In this document: positions 21,440-32,381 of the stretch, piece by piece
How the letters are laid out: every line of letters starts with the position of its first letter
Position numbering within the stretch: position 1 is the first letter of the stretch
Assembly: GCA_012184525.1 (NCBI GenBank)
Contig: WOFQ01000001.1
Location: 248,001 to 312,000 of the forward strand
Direction: 5' to 3'
Length of the DNA: 64,000 bases
DNA from: Xenoacremonium recifei
Lineage: Eukaryota; Ascomycota; Sordariomycetes; Hypocreales; Nectriaceae
Translations under genes and position numbers: made by a program
Notes under the pieces: model-generated
What the model was told of the DNA's origin: nothing
Database searches by the model: none
The model's input: the letters and a program-made list of their open reading frames with translations, nothing else

Positions 21440-22083
21440 GGTTGCCACCGAAAGTCTGTCCGTTCCTGGTAACGTATAGGGTGTATGCTGCTTGCTCGTG
21501 TGTGTATGTTTCCGTGTGCGTGCTTTGTAGATCGATATCTGGTGATGATGTATTTCTCGATATACTTGCCAGGTTGTGCTGATACTGGTGATTGACTGCT
21601 GGACTCAGACAAATATGTTGTGAGCTGGACACGGTATGGGTAAGGTATCTCTTCGCCGAATACTCATACAGAAACCCAAACAGGTTCTCTCCTCCGCCCA
21701 CGTTTGGCCATTGCTACTTCCTCTAGCTCTTGTCACCGCCACACACATGTAAAGTCGTGACGAAGAAGCAACACCAACCGGGTATGAACCTTGCCGGAGG
21801 ATTTGAAAGGTAACGGCACTCTGCAGGCGTCATACTTAAGGATCAAAGCAACAAGACAACATAGAACTCCAAGACTTTCGAGCAAAAAAAAAAAACCAGT
21901 ATTTTTGTAACCCCGTAGCTCCTAGCTTTTCCCTTTCTCTGCATCTACATCCACTGCAAACAAGCTCCTTTGGCCATGCATATTTGCACCAAAATTAAAC
22001 ACAATATATATGTTTCAATATTCTCCAGTTTGTCTCGAATCGAACGCCTTGTCTTCTCTCCCAATGCGTGAAAACGCCATTTC
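21440..22083. other. Intergenic spacer
   Basis: 644 bp containing the leader of the small membrane protein gene and the 3' UTR of the LRR gene. It has an A run of about 11 near 21885 and an A/T-rich patch at 21990-22020. No gene was seen. Confidence 0.4.
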
Positions 22084-25000
22084 TCAGTCCACTTCAGGCT
22101 CCTCGTCTTCCCCTTTCCAAGCCGCCATTTCAGCCACGGGCACGCGTCCGCGCAGCCACCGCAGCGTCGCCTCCGTGCCGCGCTCCAGCACGTTGAAGCG
22201 TGGGATGCGGAATCGATTGCCCATCACATCAAGCCGCTCGAGGCCGCCAGTCCCGCCCAGAAGACCGATTCGGGGGTTCAGGTGGGAGATGTCATTGTTG
22301 GCGGCGTCCACAATCTTGAGGCCTCTGATGGCTTCCGGATCCAGCTCGATTATGTGGTTATTAGCCGCCAGAAACACGTTCAAGGATGGGAAAGCCTCCT
22401 TTAGGCCGACTGGGATAGAGTTGATGCGGTTCATGGAGACGTCCACCTTCTCGAGCTTCGGCGCATGGAGGTACTGCATCAATGGGCCAAGCCCAGAAAT
22501 ATGGTTGGACGACAGGTTAAGTTCCCTTAGTGCTGGAAGCTCCAAGTCCTCCGTCAGATACGTTTCTCCCACCATCTGGTTGTGTGATAACGCTAGAACT
22601 CCCAATGTTTCGGCAAAGAAGCTTAGCGAGTTTGGTAGCGCTGTAAAGAGGTTGTTGTTCAAAAACACCTGTCGGATTTGCTGCTCGGCTGCAATCTTGG
22701 AGCAGATTACCGGATGAAGCGACGACGACTCAGTCCGTGATCGATCCAACAAACCTCCGGGCTTCACAGGCCAAGTCTGGTTCGATACTGTCTGCGATCG
22801 AGATCGTCGGCTTGAAACGGTGTGTGAGCGAGAACGGGATGGGCTTTGTGGAGGCGTAGCAAAATCGTCATCTGAGCGACTATCGTCCTCTGTCGGCATC
22901 GGCGTAGGGTCATTGACCGGCTCGGTGACTTCGGCTACCTTGTTGTCTGCGAGGATGTCGATGATACCAACTGGCGCGGCAGGGGCTTGGTATGGCGGCG
23001 GGGGCTCCAACCTTCCAGCAAGAATCTCCTTCAGGTCGTCAGTTGTGATTGAGAGGAATTTCTTGTCTCGTAAAGGATTGCCGCTCAACCGGAGCATTGA
23101 CAGATTTTCCATTCTGGAGATTTCAGGCGGGATGACCCTGATGTCGTTACTCGAAAAGTCGGCGTGCCTCAGCTTGTCGAGGCTCGTAAAGCTATTTGGA
23201 ATGCCAGAAATACTGTTCTCATCCACCGTGAGAGTTAGTAGACTTGTCCAAGAGGTCATATCAGGTAGGCCTTGGAATCGATTCATCGACAACGACAAAG
23301 AATGCATGACCGGGAAATTGACAGAGTTGCCTAGGGGCACAAGCCTCGTCAGCCGGTTCATAGACACATCCAACGATTGCAGCTGTGGAAAGCTGTCGAT
23401 AGGCTCTTCAATCAAAGTCCCCGACAACTTATTTTTCCTCAGGTTCAGCTCCGTTATAGGTAGACTAGCGAGGCCATCGAAAGGCAGAGACTCAAAGCTG
23501 TTTTCGCTCAAGTTGAGAATTCGCAGACGCGACATGTTCTCGATCTTGTGGGGCAAAGCAGAGATATTGTTGCCATGGACATCAAGAATCTCCAGCTCAC
23601 TCAGATTAGAAAGTATCTCGTTGAGCGGTCCGAAAAAGAGATTGTTCGCAAGCTTGAGATCACGTAGGCCACTAATCTGCGAGATGGTGTCCAGGCTATT
23701 GTTGGTGAGACGATTTGATGACTGCGACGGGTCAACTTTCATTCTGTAATACTTCCACGAAAGGAAACTTACTAGATTCAGAGACGTCAGGCCGTGAAGC
23801 CGCCTGAATCCCAACGGCACATTGACCAACAGATTGCCGTGTAAGTCCATGGTCTCCAAGCCGCCAAAGATGTTTCCCTGGTTCGCCTGCGCCTCGTCGA
23901 AGCTGCTGGGGCTCGAATCTGGAAACATGAAATCATCCAGTGTCTCCATCTCGTTGTCTGCAGCGATGAACCGCGTGAGATCAACACTCTCAGCCCAGCT
24001 ACCGTCGAACGTCCCAATGCTCTCCAGGTCATACATCTTCATGACCTCAACTGGGATCTCCTTTAGGCCAAGCGCAGCGATATTCAGTCGCCCTGAAGTC
24101 CGGGCTGCGTCGACTCTTTGCAGAAGAACCTTCTTCTTTGGGTCCTCTCCTCTGCGAATGTTGAAGGGGTCCGAATGGTTTACGCCGAAATCAAAGCCAT
24201 CGTCGACCGGTATGATCGGCGTCTCGTTGGCATTGGGAGCTTGGCTGACAGGTGAGCCCTTCATCTGAGCTCGTCTAGCAGCCTTCGCCTTGGCGATTTG
24301 CTCGCGCAGTGCTGCCGACGACTTCCGGGCAGACGAAGGTGTAGAGGGTTCCGCAGGGTCGGTATTCGTCGAGGTTGTGGTGGAGGCACTGGACGGGATT
24401 GTACCATCCCACACCGAGTTGGCTGATGTATTCCGAGACGAGTCCTGGTCTAGGGCAGTCCGATTGAGGGCTGGCAGAGAAGGTTTCTTGAACAGCCCGT
24501 TTACAGAAGCTCTGGGCTTAGCTGGCCGAGCTGCCAATGTCTTGGACGCTGGCTTGGAGGGAAGTGCGCCGTATGATTTCTTGGCGGGACTCGGGCTTCT
24601 CATATCAGGCAGAGGCGGCGCAGCGGAGGCTCGCTGTGATATAGACCCAAAGCCTCCACGGCTAGGAGTCGCTCGCGTTTGGGGGGTCTTGGGTGCGTAC
24701 ATGCCAGAGACTCTTCTGTTCGGGGTACCGTCGATGGTGGTCAGGGGAGGTTTATAGGAGGTCGTCGAAGCGCGGAAGTTGGGCACTCCAAATTCGATTT
24801 GCCCCGAGCTCGAACCTGGTCTGCTAGAAGGTCGAGAGCGAGGCCGTCCTGAGCCATCCGAGGTGTAGCTTGAGCCGGGCCTGGATGTACTGCTATCGGC
24901 TCGAGATCGAGGGCGTCTCTGGTCGAAGAAAGCCGAGCCCTTTTTGCTGAGCGCCGGAGACGATGGAATCATAGCCAGCGTCTCCATTGTGCGTTCGCTC

Positions 25001-25683
25001 AAAGACGGTCTCGGCTTCCTTGAGCGAGCTTTGAGTGTATCAAATGAGGAGCCCTCCTCGGTAGAAACCGTTGAGGCGGTGGTCGGTCGGCGGTCCTCGA
25101 CATTCTCGAAGCTCGGCGTGGGTTCGTGCAATGGCGAGGTAGCAAAGACCTCAGAAGGTCTCCTCGTCAACGTCAGGCTGCGCTTGAAGAGGTAGTCGTC
25201 GGAATCAGCAGCAGGCGCCGTCGCAACCGGTGGCTCATAGTCAGGGGTTGTCGACTCCTGCTCTACGATGGTGCTCGTTGGTCGGAGGGGGGTTGAAGGC
25301 GCTCGGGAGACGCTCGATCTGGCTGAGGGGAGCTGTGGCTTGGGTCTGGACACCGAATTCCGGTTTGTGTTGGAACGCAACTGCTCTCGTGAGGCGGAGG
25401 GGCGCAAGCGTGGGTTTCGCAGCTCGGACGGACCGCTGACGCTGCTTCGGAGCTGGCCATGAGAGATGGAGTTTCGCAATCGAGGGTTTCGAGCTTGGCT
25501 CGTGGCAGGCTTTGCGGGAGTACTGGTGCTTCCTCCAAGAGCCTCTCTCGACGGCGAGGGTCGAATGATTGACGCCGGTCTGGGCAATGCTGAAGCTGGC
25601 TTGGGGATGCCAGACGTCGGACGCGGAAGGGGGAGCTTCGAGAGGCGCGGAAGGCCGCTCATGCGCTTCTGCGAGTCGTCCAT
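22084..25683 (-). CDS. LRRC40-like leucine-rich-repeat protein
   Basis: Two exons, 23773-25683 and 22084-23721, giving 1182 residues. The 51-bp intron (23722-23772) is a multiple of three and is open if retained. Removing it restores a consensus repeat, LTSLNL joined to SSNRLTNNSLDTI, and it has a GTAAGT donor and CAG acceptor. Residues 1-450 are disordered and rich in Ser, Arg and Pro (GLPRLSKLPLPRP at the start). LRRs with LxxLxLSxNxL follow from about 520 to the end, interrupted by a Ser/Arg-rich linker. The C-terminus NRFRIPRFNVLERGTE-ATLRWLRGRVP closely resembles the closing repeat of LRRC40 proteins. It is probably a cytosolic protein-binding scaffold. The partner is unknown, and a septation or polarity role is only a guess. 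Confidence 0.9.
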   Translation of the reverse strand: MDDSQKRMSGLPRLSKLPLPRPTSGIPKPASALPRPASIIRPSPSREALGGSTSTPAKPATSQARNPRLRNSISHGQLRSSVSGPSELRNPRLRPSASREQLRSNTNRNSVSRPKPQLPSARSSVSRAPSTPLRPTSTIVEQESTTPDYEPPVATAPAADSDDYLFKRSLTLTRRPSEVFATSPLHEPTPSFENVEDRRPTTASTVSTEEGSSFDTLKARSRKPRPSLSERTMETLAMIPSSPALSKKGSAFFDQRRPRSRADSSTSRPGSSYTSDGSGRPRSRPSSRPGSSSGQIEFGVPNFRASTTSYKPPLTTIDGTPNRRVSGMYAPKTPQTRATPSRGGFGSISQRASAAPPLPDMRSPSPAKKSYGALPSKPASKTLAARPAKPRASVNGLFKKPSLPALNRTALDQDSSRNTSANSVWDGTIPSSASTTTSTNTDPAEPSTPSSARKSSAALREQIAKAKAARRAQMKGSPVSQAPNANETPIIPVDDGFDFGVNHSDPFNIRRGEDPKKKVLLQRVDAARTSGRLNIAALGLKEIPVEVMKMYDLESIGTFDGSWAESVDLTRFIAADNEMETLDDFMFPDSSPSSFDEAQANQGNIFGGLETMDLHGNLLVNVPLGFRRLHGLTSLNLVSFLSWKYYRMKVDPSQSSNRLTNNSLDTISQISGLRDLKLANNLFFGPLNEILSNLSELEILDVHGNNISALPHKIENMSRLRILNLSENSFESLPFDGLASLPITELNLRKNKLSGTLIEEPIDSFPQLQSLDVSMNRLTRLVPLGNSVNFPVMHSLSLSMNRFQGLPDMTSWTSLLTLTVDENSISGIPNSFTSLDKLRHADFSSNDIRVIPPEISRMENLSMLRLSGNPLRDKKFLSITTDDLKEILAGRLEPPPPYQAPAAPVGIIDILADNKVAEVTEPVNDPTPMPTEDDSRSDDDFATPPQSPSRSRSHTVSSRRSRSQTVSNQTWPVKPGGLLDRSRTESSSLHPVICSKIAAEQQIRQVFLNNNLFTALPNSLSFFAETLGVLALSHNQMVGETYLTEDLELPALRELNLSSNHISGLGPLMQYLHAPKLEKVDVSMNRINSIPVGLKEAFPSLNVFLAANNHIIELDPEAIRGLKIVDAANNDISHLNPRIGLLGGTGGLERLDVMGNRFRIPRFNVLERGTEATLRWLRGRVPVAEMAAWKGEDEEPEVD

Positions 25684-26897
25684 GCTGACAAGGCGGTGCG
25701 ACAGCTGTCAGATGTCAGATGCAAGACGATTGTTTTAAGTCGTTTCGGCCGATCTCGTCTCGACCTTCCCAGCGCACGGGGACGGGAATGGGAGGGGGAG
25801 GAGGATGGCGGGCGTCTTTGTCTTAGCGTTGGCTGGTGGACGGGAAGACACAAACAAGGCGTCGGATGGCGACGGGAGCTAGACAGACGCCAGGAACCGC
25901 GACAAACACAGGAGAGCAAACCCGTGAGAGGCTGGTCATGAAGAGATGATAGAGGAAAAGAATTGCTCTTCATCTGGCCCCCATCTTGGGGATTGCCTCG
26001 TCCAGGGGTAGAGTCAACAAGGGGAGGCAAGAGGGATCCCCATGTAAACATCACGTGGAGCTCTGGGGAGGGGAGCCACCTCATCCATGAATGACGACAG
26101 GGACCATGGCCACTAACGCGACCGCCCCAGCGGGCCACCACCGCGTGCTAGGCCGCTAAGTCGCCCAGGTCGTTAGCGGGCTGCAGCGGGCTTCAGGGGC
26201 GGCCCGGGGCTCGTCTAGCGCTGGGCTCGATTGGGAAACCCCCCAGGCGTCGGGCATTCCCCATTGGGCCTCTGCTGGCCCGTCGACCTGGTAGACGAAG
26301 AATTCCATTGTCTTGACGAGATGGCCCAATTTCGGGCCGCAGGTGTTCATTTTGTTACCGAAAGCTTCTTGAACAGGAATTCATTGAGACTGACTGCCTG
26401 CCAATCTTCACGAATGTCTCTCCGGCGCTGTCGTTTGATGTCGGCAAGCTTCCCAGAATTTGAGACACCTCGCTTACACCTAGCCTGTCCATCACCTCCA
26501 GCCGCGCCCCTGAAACGACGCTCAGTGCGACTCTAGATGGTTGCATTCAACTGATAGCCCCCGCTTGCTGGGTCGCTAGCTGAAGCATTGCCGGAGGGCA
26601 ATATCAAATTCCGCCTATGGCGTCGAGACAAACGGCGAGGCTGTGACGAAAGTACGGAAGTGATTGCTCTGGCACATATTGCGCAAGGACTGCCGTGCCT
26701 CTGGATGCGACTTTGTGGCGTCAAACGGTCTGCATCAACTGGCGATGTCACTTCTGAATATTCCCGACGCCTTAATTTGAAGTCGTCGATTTTCTGTGAT
26801 GTGGCATCGTCCAGAGCCTATCCCGCTGTAAGCCCATCCTATCCCTTCCCAATGATTTATCCTTGCCTTTTCCATCTCTTCTTCCTACATGCCCCCC
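25684..26897. other. Intergenic, LRR gene promoter
   Basis: 1.2 kb between the LRR gene start and the 3' end of the next minus-strand gene. It is GC-rich with overlapping random frames and a CACGTG hexamer near 26052. No coding or RNA feature was recognised. Confidence 0.45.
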
Positions 26898-27491
26898 TCA
26901 ACCAATCGTCATCTCCAGGTTGTTCGACGAAAATGCGCCTGAAAAGCTCTCTCCTCCCGGTGCATCATCCAGGTTCGCTTGACTGACTTCCCCCTTCCCC
27001 TTCGCCCAGACTGCCTCCCAACGTCCTTTAACCTCCACAGTTGGCCTCTTGCCCAGCTCTTTAACCACTATGACGGGCTCCCCTATCACAACCTCGTGTT
27101 CCTGGCTGAGTCCCGCGTCAATTGTGATGAGGCTCTCTGCGCTAGGCGGCCACTTCCGCCGCACCTGCACCGCAGAGATAGAAATCGGCGAGTTTGCCGC
27201 GTCAGGCGTGACCTGGACGAGCCCGAGCTGCAGTGCAAGGCCGTCGAGTGGCGAGCCGTAGGAAAGAATCGTGACCGGCTCCTTGTTGGTGTTGGTGACC
27301 CGGATGGTGATGGTTGGTGGGTCGATTCTAGACTGCTGGAGGGAAACTTCGAGACCAGGGATCGGACTGACGCCGCGGTCATTCATCCTAAACGAGAACT
27401 CGTTGACGGGTCGCAAGAAGTAGTTGTACAGGCCAGCCGTGATCATCAGGGCCATGAAAAGCCGTAGGGCTGGATTGCGCAGGAGACCCAT
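26898..27491 (-). CDS. Membrane-anchored protein with an Ig-like extracellular domain
   Basis: 197 residues from the ATG at 27491 (MGLLRNPALRL). A longer frame to 27578 exists, but its extra residues look like leader. Residues about 9-28 (LFMALMITAGLYNYFL) form one N-terminal hydrophobic segment, a signal anchor. The rest is beta-rich: LEVSLQQSRIDPPTITIRV followed by TNTNKEPVTILSYGSPLDG. This resembles the N-terminal beta domain of fungal M35 deuterolysin-like proteins (VTNTG..PVSILKW..PLD pattern), but there is no HExxH zinc motif, so it is not a protease. The role is unknown. The C-terminus has a Gly/Ser-rich tail. Confidence 0.78.
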   Translation of the reverse strand: MGLLRNPALRLFMALMITAGLYNYFLRPVNEFSFRMNDRGVSPIPGLEVSLQQSRIDPPTITIRVTNTNKEPVTILSYGSPLDGLALQLGLVQVTPDAANSPISISAVQVRRKWPPSAESLITIDAGLSQEHEVVIGEPVIVVKELGKRPTVEVKGRWEAVWAKGKGEVSQANLDDAPGGESFSGAFSSNNLEMTIG

Positions 27492-28152
27492 GATGACTGC
27501 TTGCTTAAAGGAGTGACTTGGGCCAGCCTGGGTTTGGTCGATTCTGAAAGAGTCTCGCGGTGGGAAGAAAGAAGACAAAACAAAGGTGTCTTGAATGGAG
27601 ACGGAAGAAGAAAGAATGACGGTGAAACGCAGATCTTCAGCCAGGCGCGTTTCGTTTCAGCTCGCCCTTATCACTCCTTCGTATCCGACATCGCGCTACT
27701 CGGCGCAAACCAAACAAAAATGAGCGCCGGTCCGCTCACGTCAGCCTTTGCACTGAATCTAGAGATGTGGCGCACACCTGAGGTTTCACGTTTCAAGGTG
27801 TTTCTGCAGACTCCCGGATTAATGAGGTACTTTGTTAGGCTTGGCAGGCCTCCCTCTCTTGCATCCCAACGGATGTCTCATGCCCTGTAAGAGCAGCCAA
27901 TTGTGCGCTCTTCACTGAGGGCGATCGGCATCTTTTCTCAAGCGTCATGACAGCGTCAGAACAGAACTCAGCTCACTGTTTTCAGCGCGAGGGCCCGCTA
28001 TCGGCATCGATTAAGCTTGTCTTTAACCTGCCAAGGACCCCTGAAACTATCCCGCTTTTGCTGACCCCCACTGATCTGTGCTGCTCAGCGGCCGCTCGTC
28101 TATAAAATGGATGTTTTTTATGTATAGAACATATCATGGTCCTCCCAAACAT
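27492..28152. other. Intergenic spacer
   Basis: 661 bp with the leader of the membrane-anchored protein gene and the 3' UTR of the oxidase gene. No gene was seen. Confidence 0.45.
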
Positions 28153-29645
28153 TCAGATCTTTGAAGCCTGTAGTGTTCCCGACGAAAGTGGCACGTTCTT
28201 GAGCGCTCGCCTTCCCTCAGATCCTTCCATCAACACATTTGCAGGACGCTCGTCTTTCGCCAATGATCTCCAACGCCATGCTCTTACAGGGGGTCTGTCC
28301 AGGCCTTTGCCCTCCATAACATCCACCACCCAGTTTCCGATGGTGGGCAGATACTTGAACGCATGCCCACTTCCCGCTGTCGCCACCATCAAGCCCTTGC
28401 TGCTTGGGACTCGATCAATGATGAAGTTGTTGTCAAATGAATCAGTATACCAACACAGCCTTGTTAGTGATATGTCAATTCCGGCAAGCTCCGGCAGATA
28501 TTCGTCAGTGAATCTGCGGATCACCTTAATCGCCTGGGCGGGGACTTCGTGAATCTGTTCATTCTGCGTCCAGCGAGTTATAGGGACGCTGCGCTCGCAA
28601 CCATCAGTTTGAACTCGAGGGTTAGTGTATTTCGTCCCGCGGTAGCCAATCTTGAGATGGCCCGTTTCGTCGACGGGGAATCCATATAGACCGAACTCAG
28701 CCCCCTCTGTGATCTTGAACGTCCATGCGGGAAATCTTGAGGGAGAAAACCGTTCACAAAGAGCTTCAGGGAGCTTAAAGAGTGCAACAGATCCCGCCGT
28801 TGTCTCTGCAACCCCGTCCAGTGCCGGCACCAAGCTTGGCGTCCACCCACCGCAGGCAACAATAGTAAGAACGGCTCGATGGAGTTTTCCATCCGCTGTA
28901 TGAACGCCAATTGTTTCTGCATCTAGACCCTGAGCGGTTGAAACAACATTTCCGGCAACTGGGTCTAGGATAAAGCGAACCCCCAGATTCTTGGCTTTAT
29001 GCAAAGCGAAACGACACGCTTTATCAGCCAGCGTAATGCCACCAGTCGTGTCCAGGACACCAAGCAGCTTTTTGGAAAACGGGTGCATGTTGGACGCCAG
29101 GCCTTTTTCCTTCGCCAAGCGCATGTGTTCTTCGTTGTTGTTCACCAATTGTGTGTTATCAAGCCCGATCTTCTTCATATTCTCAATTGTAGCCCTCTCA
29201 TTGTCGGGCAGGCTGTCCGCATCGGTGCACGTCAAGTCGCCGTTGTTGATCCAGAGATTGTCCCGCGAGCTCATACCCGGAGGCACCGCAGAGCCGCCAT
29301 GTCTAAGTTCTTCGGTCCATGAGTTCCACCCCTTGATGGCTTCAAGACTCAGATCCTGGTAGATTGTCGAGGAGCCATACGCGGCGCGAATAATCTTGTT
29401 TATATCTCAACTTCAAGTTAGCATATGTGATATATGTTGGATTGAAGTTTGCACCAACCAGCCGAAGCCGCATCACAACCCTCAAAGTAAGAATATAGAG
29501 TCTTTTCGTAAGGCTGCTTATCAATGAGGGTCACATTGGTGTATCCTCGCTCTGCCAGATGTATGACGGTACTCAGACCGAATATTCCAGCACCGACAAC
29601 CACAATCGCATCGTTTTTGGCGGGACTACTTGTGTTGACAGACAT
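28153..29645 (-). CDS. FAD-dependent amine/amino-acid oxidase, fructosyl-amino-acid-oxidase/sarcosine-oxidase family
   Basis: Two exons, 29459-29645 and 28153-29405, giving 479 residues. The 53-bp intron splits the conserved GCDAASAD-INKIIRAAYG block and has a GCTAAC branch site. The N-terminal ADP-binding motif is GAGIFG (18-23). LCWYTDSFD contains C380, at the place where this family binds FAD covalently, and GSGHAFKYLP forms part of the active site. The protein should oxidise a secondary amine or N-substituted amino acid, releasing H2O2 and an aldehyde or glycosone. The exact substrate is unknown. It ends in SKI, a PTS1-like tripeptide, fitting the peroxisomal location of the family. It is divergent from an MFS transporter next to a Zn2Cys6 factor, suggesting a small utilisation unit. 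Confidence 0.92.
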
Positions 29646-30537
29646 TTTGAGCGTAGAGAATCTGGTCCGTTATAGGGTAATCTGAAGCGTGAAGTCTAGA
29701 GGAGAGATGCGCAGTTGCTGCGAAACCTGGAGGAAATTCGCCTAGTTATAGACTGAGTAAGCTCATCTCTCATTTAACAGACCCAGAACCTACGGGAAAG
29801 GAATAACCAAGAACCTCATCGCCGGAACCATTCTAGAAGGGATCAGGTCATAACATGAGCCCATTTGTCTCGGTCGACTTCAATCCGATGCACGGGAGAG
29901 TCCCGCTGACGCTGCTCCGGATTCTATTCTATACGGGTAGAGGCAACGCCAATCAAACCAAGACGGAGCGATGAACCATTACGATAGCTTCATTATCAAA
30001 GTACTACGTCTTTGTGAGCACGTTGAGGTTTGGAACCGATACTGGTTCCGGGAATAGCGTCGGTAAATACCGATGCAGGATTGCAACAACACGCAACGCT
30101 ATTGGAAGACCGGAAGAAATTTGGGGTCTGGACATCACATCAACCAGTAAGACTTGGGCCTCGGATACAACCGGTCCAAATGCATTGGCAGGATCTAGAG
30201 TGGCGTCTAACTCACATACTGGCCTCTGGTTGAAAAGTGACAGAACACCACGAGTCATGGTATTCACGAACCGCTTATCTAGACAAAGATTCGAAAGCGG
30301 GGTAGTTGTGTCTCTCCCCATGGACCCCGAGATATCAGAATGATGCCAAGTCTCAAGACCATGGAGATTATCGTTGCGGACTCCTGAGCAAGAGGGAATA
30401 TTATAGATATCATGGGTAGCTTATCTGCCTTCTCGCAGATATTTAAGCTGGTGGCTTCTTCCCAACCCGAAAATATAGGATTGATTATTCTGTGATTGGA
30501 GACAACAAAGTCAATCTTGTCCCCCTAATCGGTCACG
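29646..30537. promoter_or_regulatory. Divergent promoter between oxidase and transporter
   Basis: 892 bp between the two start codons. It carries a perfect inverted repeat at 29893-29905 (separate entry). Minus-strand (30004-30321) and plus-strand (30014-30343) frames cross its middle. Neither has a recognisable domain, although the minus-strand translation looks somewhat protein-like and might be a decayed exon. Confidence 0.5.
29893..29905. promoter_or_regulatory. CGGGA-GAG-TCCCG palindrome (possible Zn2Cys6 site)
   Basis: Perfect 5-bp inverted repeat with a 3-nt centre, which also reads CGG-N7-CCG. It lies about 250 bp upstream of the oxidase start and 630 bp upstream of the transporter start. 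It is a candidate operator for the Zn2Cys6 factor encoded at 32961-35282; binding is inferred only. Confidence 0.4.
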
Positions 30538-32381
30538 ATGGACCCAACCCAGGAATATGATGATCCGGCTTGGCCTCCTGGCACTGTTCGGCTTGAAGGT
30601 GAAGATAATTTATGAATCTTTTACTTCTAGTTCTTTTCATCTGTTAACACTTGCCTACAGAGGAAGATCGATCAAATGTAGTCATTCTACAACCGCAGCC
30701 TACACGAGACCCGAATGATCCCCTGGTTCGTTTCTAGAGACTCTTTTGCGCTCACAATAATACTAACAGCATCAGAACTGGTCCAAGGGGCTCAAGTATC
30801 TCAACTTTGGCCTTTCAGCTTTTTATACCCTGATGGTCTTTGCCTTGTATATCAAACCTCTTAGCACAACATGTACAAATGCTAATTCCCATAGTCTCAA
30901 TGTCGCTACCCCAACCTGGGCTCCAACGCACGAAGAACTGGGTTTCAGCTACGACATGTTAAACGACAGTTACGCCATCGGATGCGCTGGGCTTGCTGTC
31001 GGAGCATTTGCTTTGATCCCGTTTGCACTCAAGTATGGTCGACGCCCCGTATATATCTTCAGTTCAGCCATTCAGTTTGGCTTGTGCATATGGTCTGCTC
31101 GTCAGGAGACCGTGGTAGACTTGATGATGGTGAATGCCGTCAGTTGCTTTGTCGGGGCCTTGGCCGAGGTTATCGTGCAGATGACGATCGCTGACGTCTT
31201 CTTCGTCCATGAGCGAGGAACCATGAACAGTTTATATTTCTGGTCAACTAGGATCGGAGCCCAATTGGCCCCTACGGCAGCAGGTTATAGCACGCTGTCA
31301 CAGGGGTGGCGATGGGTCTGGTGGTGGGTTGCCATATTCTTCGGAGCCCTCACGGTGGCCATGATCTTTGGTTACGAGGAGACTAAGTACATCCCATTAA
31401 CGATTGAGGGTGTTGGTTTTGCCAACGAGACTACTACAGTTGAGGATTCAAAAGATGCAAATGGTCCAAAGGATGCAGAGTTGGCTCGCAAAGCATCACA
31501 AAGAGAAATTTCCCACTTGACAGCAATTTCAATCGACCCCAACATCCCCAGAAAGTCATACAAACAACGCCTTGTCCTCACGACTTCGACGCCGGGGTCT
31601 TTCTTTCCCTTCTTGCGTCACTGCTACCAACCATTTCAAATCCTCTTCTCGATCCCGGGGGTTTTCTACATGTCCCTAGTCTATGGAGGCATGATGGTAG
31701 CCGCTGATGTATTGTCGACTAGCGTTGCTAATTGGATGGCTCAACCGCCTTACAACTTCAGTTCCGGCGCGATTGGTCTCATGAGCCTCGCACCATTTAC
31801 TGGATCTACTTTAGGGACGCTCATCTGTGGTCCCTTGAGCGATTGGCTGATTCTATTCCTCGCCAAACGCAACAAGGGCATCTACGAGCCCGAGATGCGG
31901 CTGTGGGTGATGGCGGCATTTGTCCCATTTGTTCCAGTCGGATTCATTCTTTATGGTGTTGGCCTCAATAGCGGCTGGCCCTGGCCCATTCTTGCCATTG
32001 GCTACGGAATGTGCAGCTTTGGAACCGCCCCGGCCGGTACTATTGCACTCACTTACATTACAGACGCGTACACGGAGGTGAGATCTCCCTTCAACTCTCT
32101 CAATGTAGTAGTGCTAATCTGTCCGCTGATAGATCGTCGGAGATGCTATGGTCAGCGTAACGTTCACTCGTAACATGTTCTCAACCATATTTATTTTCGC
32201 CCTGCCGCCATGGATTGCAGCTGCGGGATTGACAAGCGTTTTTATCACGATGGGTGTTTTAATCACCGCTATTCTCTGTGGCTGCGGCATCTTCATTGTC
32301 TTTGGTAAAAGACTGCGATTCCGATTTCGTAAAACTTATCAATACTTTACCGTAAGGCAGTTTGACCCAAGAGCCGTGTAG
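30538..32381 (+). CDS. MFS transporter, fungal DHA1/HOL1-like
   Basis: Four exons: 30538-30598, 30661-30725, 30776-32077 and 32133-32381, giving 558 residues. Introns are 50-62 bp with GTTAAC, CTAAC and CTAAT branch-like sites. The N-terminus has the family motif DPNDPLNWS before TM1. Next come SYAIGCAGLAVGAF and KYGRRPVYIFSS (the motif-A-like loop after TM2), a large cytosolic loop between TM6 and TM7 at about residues 255-330, and a C-terminal half with PEMRLW before TM10. Twelve membrane segments are expected. Relatives export drugs or take up cations, polyamines or histidinol. The substrate is unknown. Its position opposite the oxidase suggests uptake of an amine-type substrate or export of a product. 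Confidence 0.92.

Noticed and set aside
22820..23749. 309-codon plus-strand frame opposite the LRR gene
   Set aside because: Antisense shadow of leucine-rich repeats.
30004..30321. 105-codon minus-strand frame in the oxidase/transporter promoter
   Set aside because: Somewhat protein-like but no recognised family, lies within a divergent promoter, and an overlapping plus-strand frame of similar length exists.
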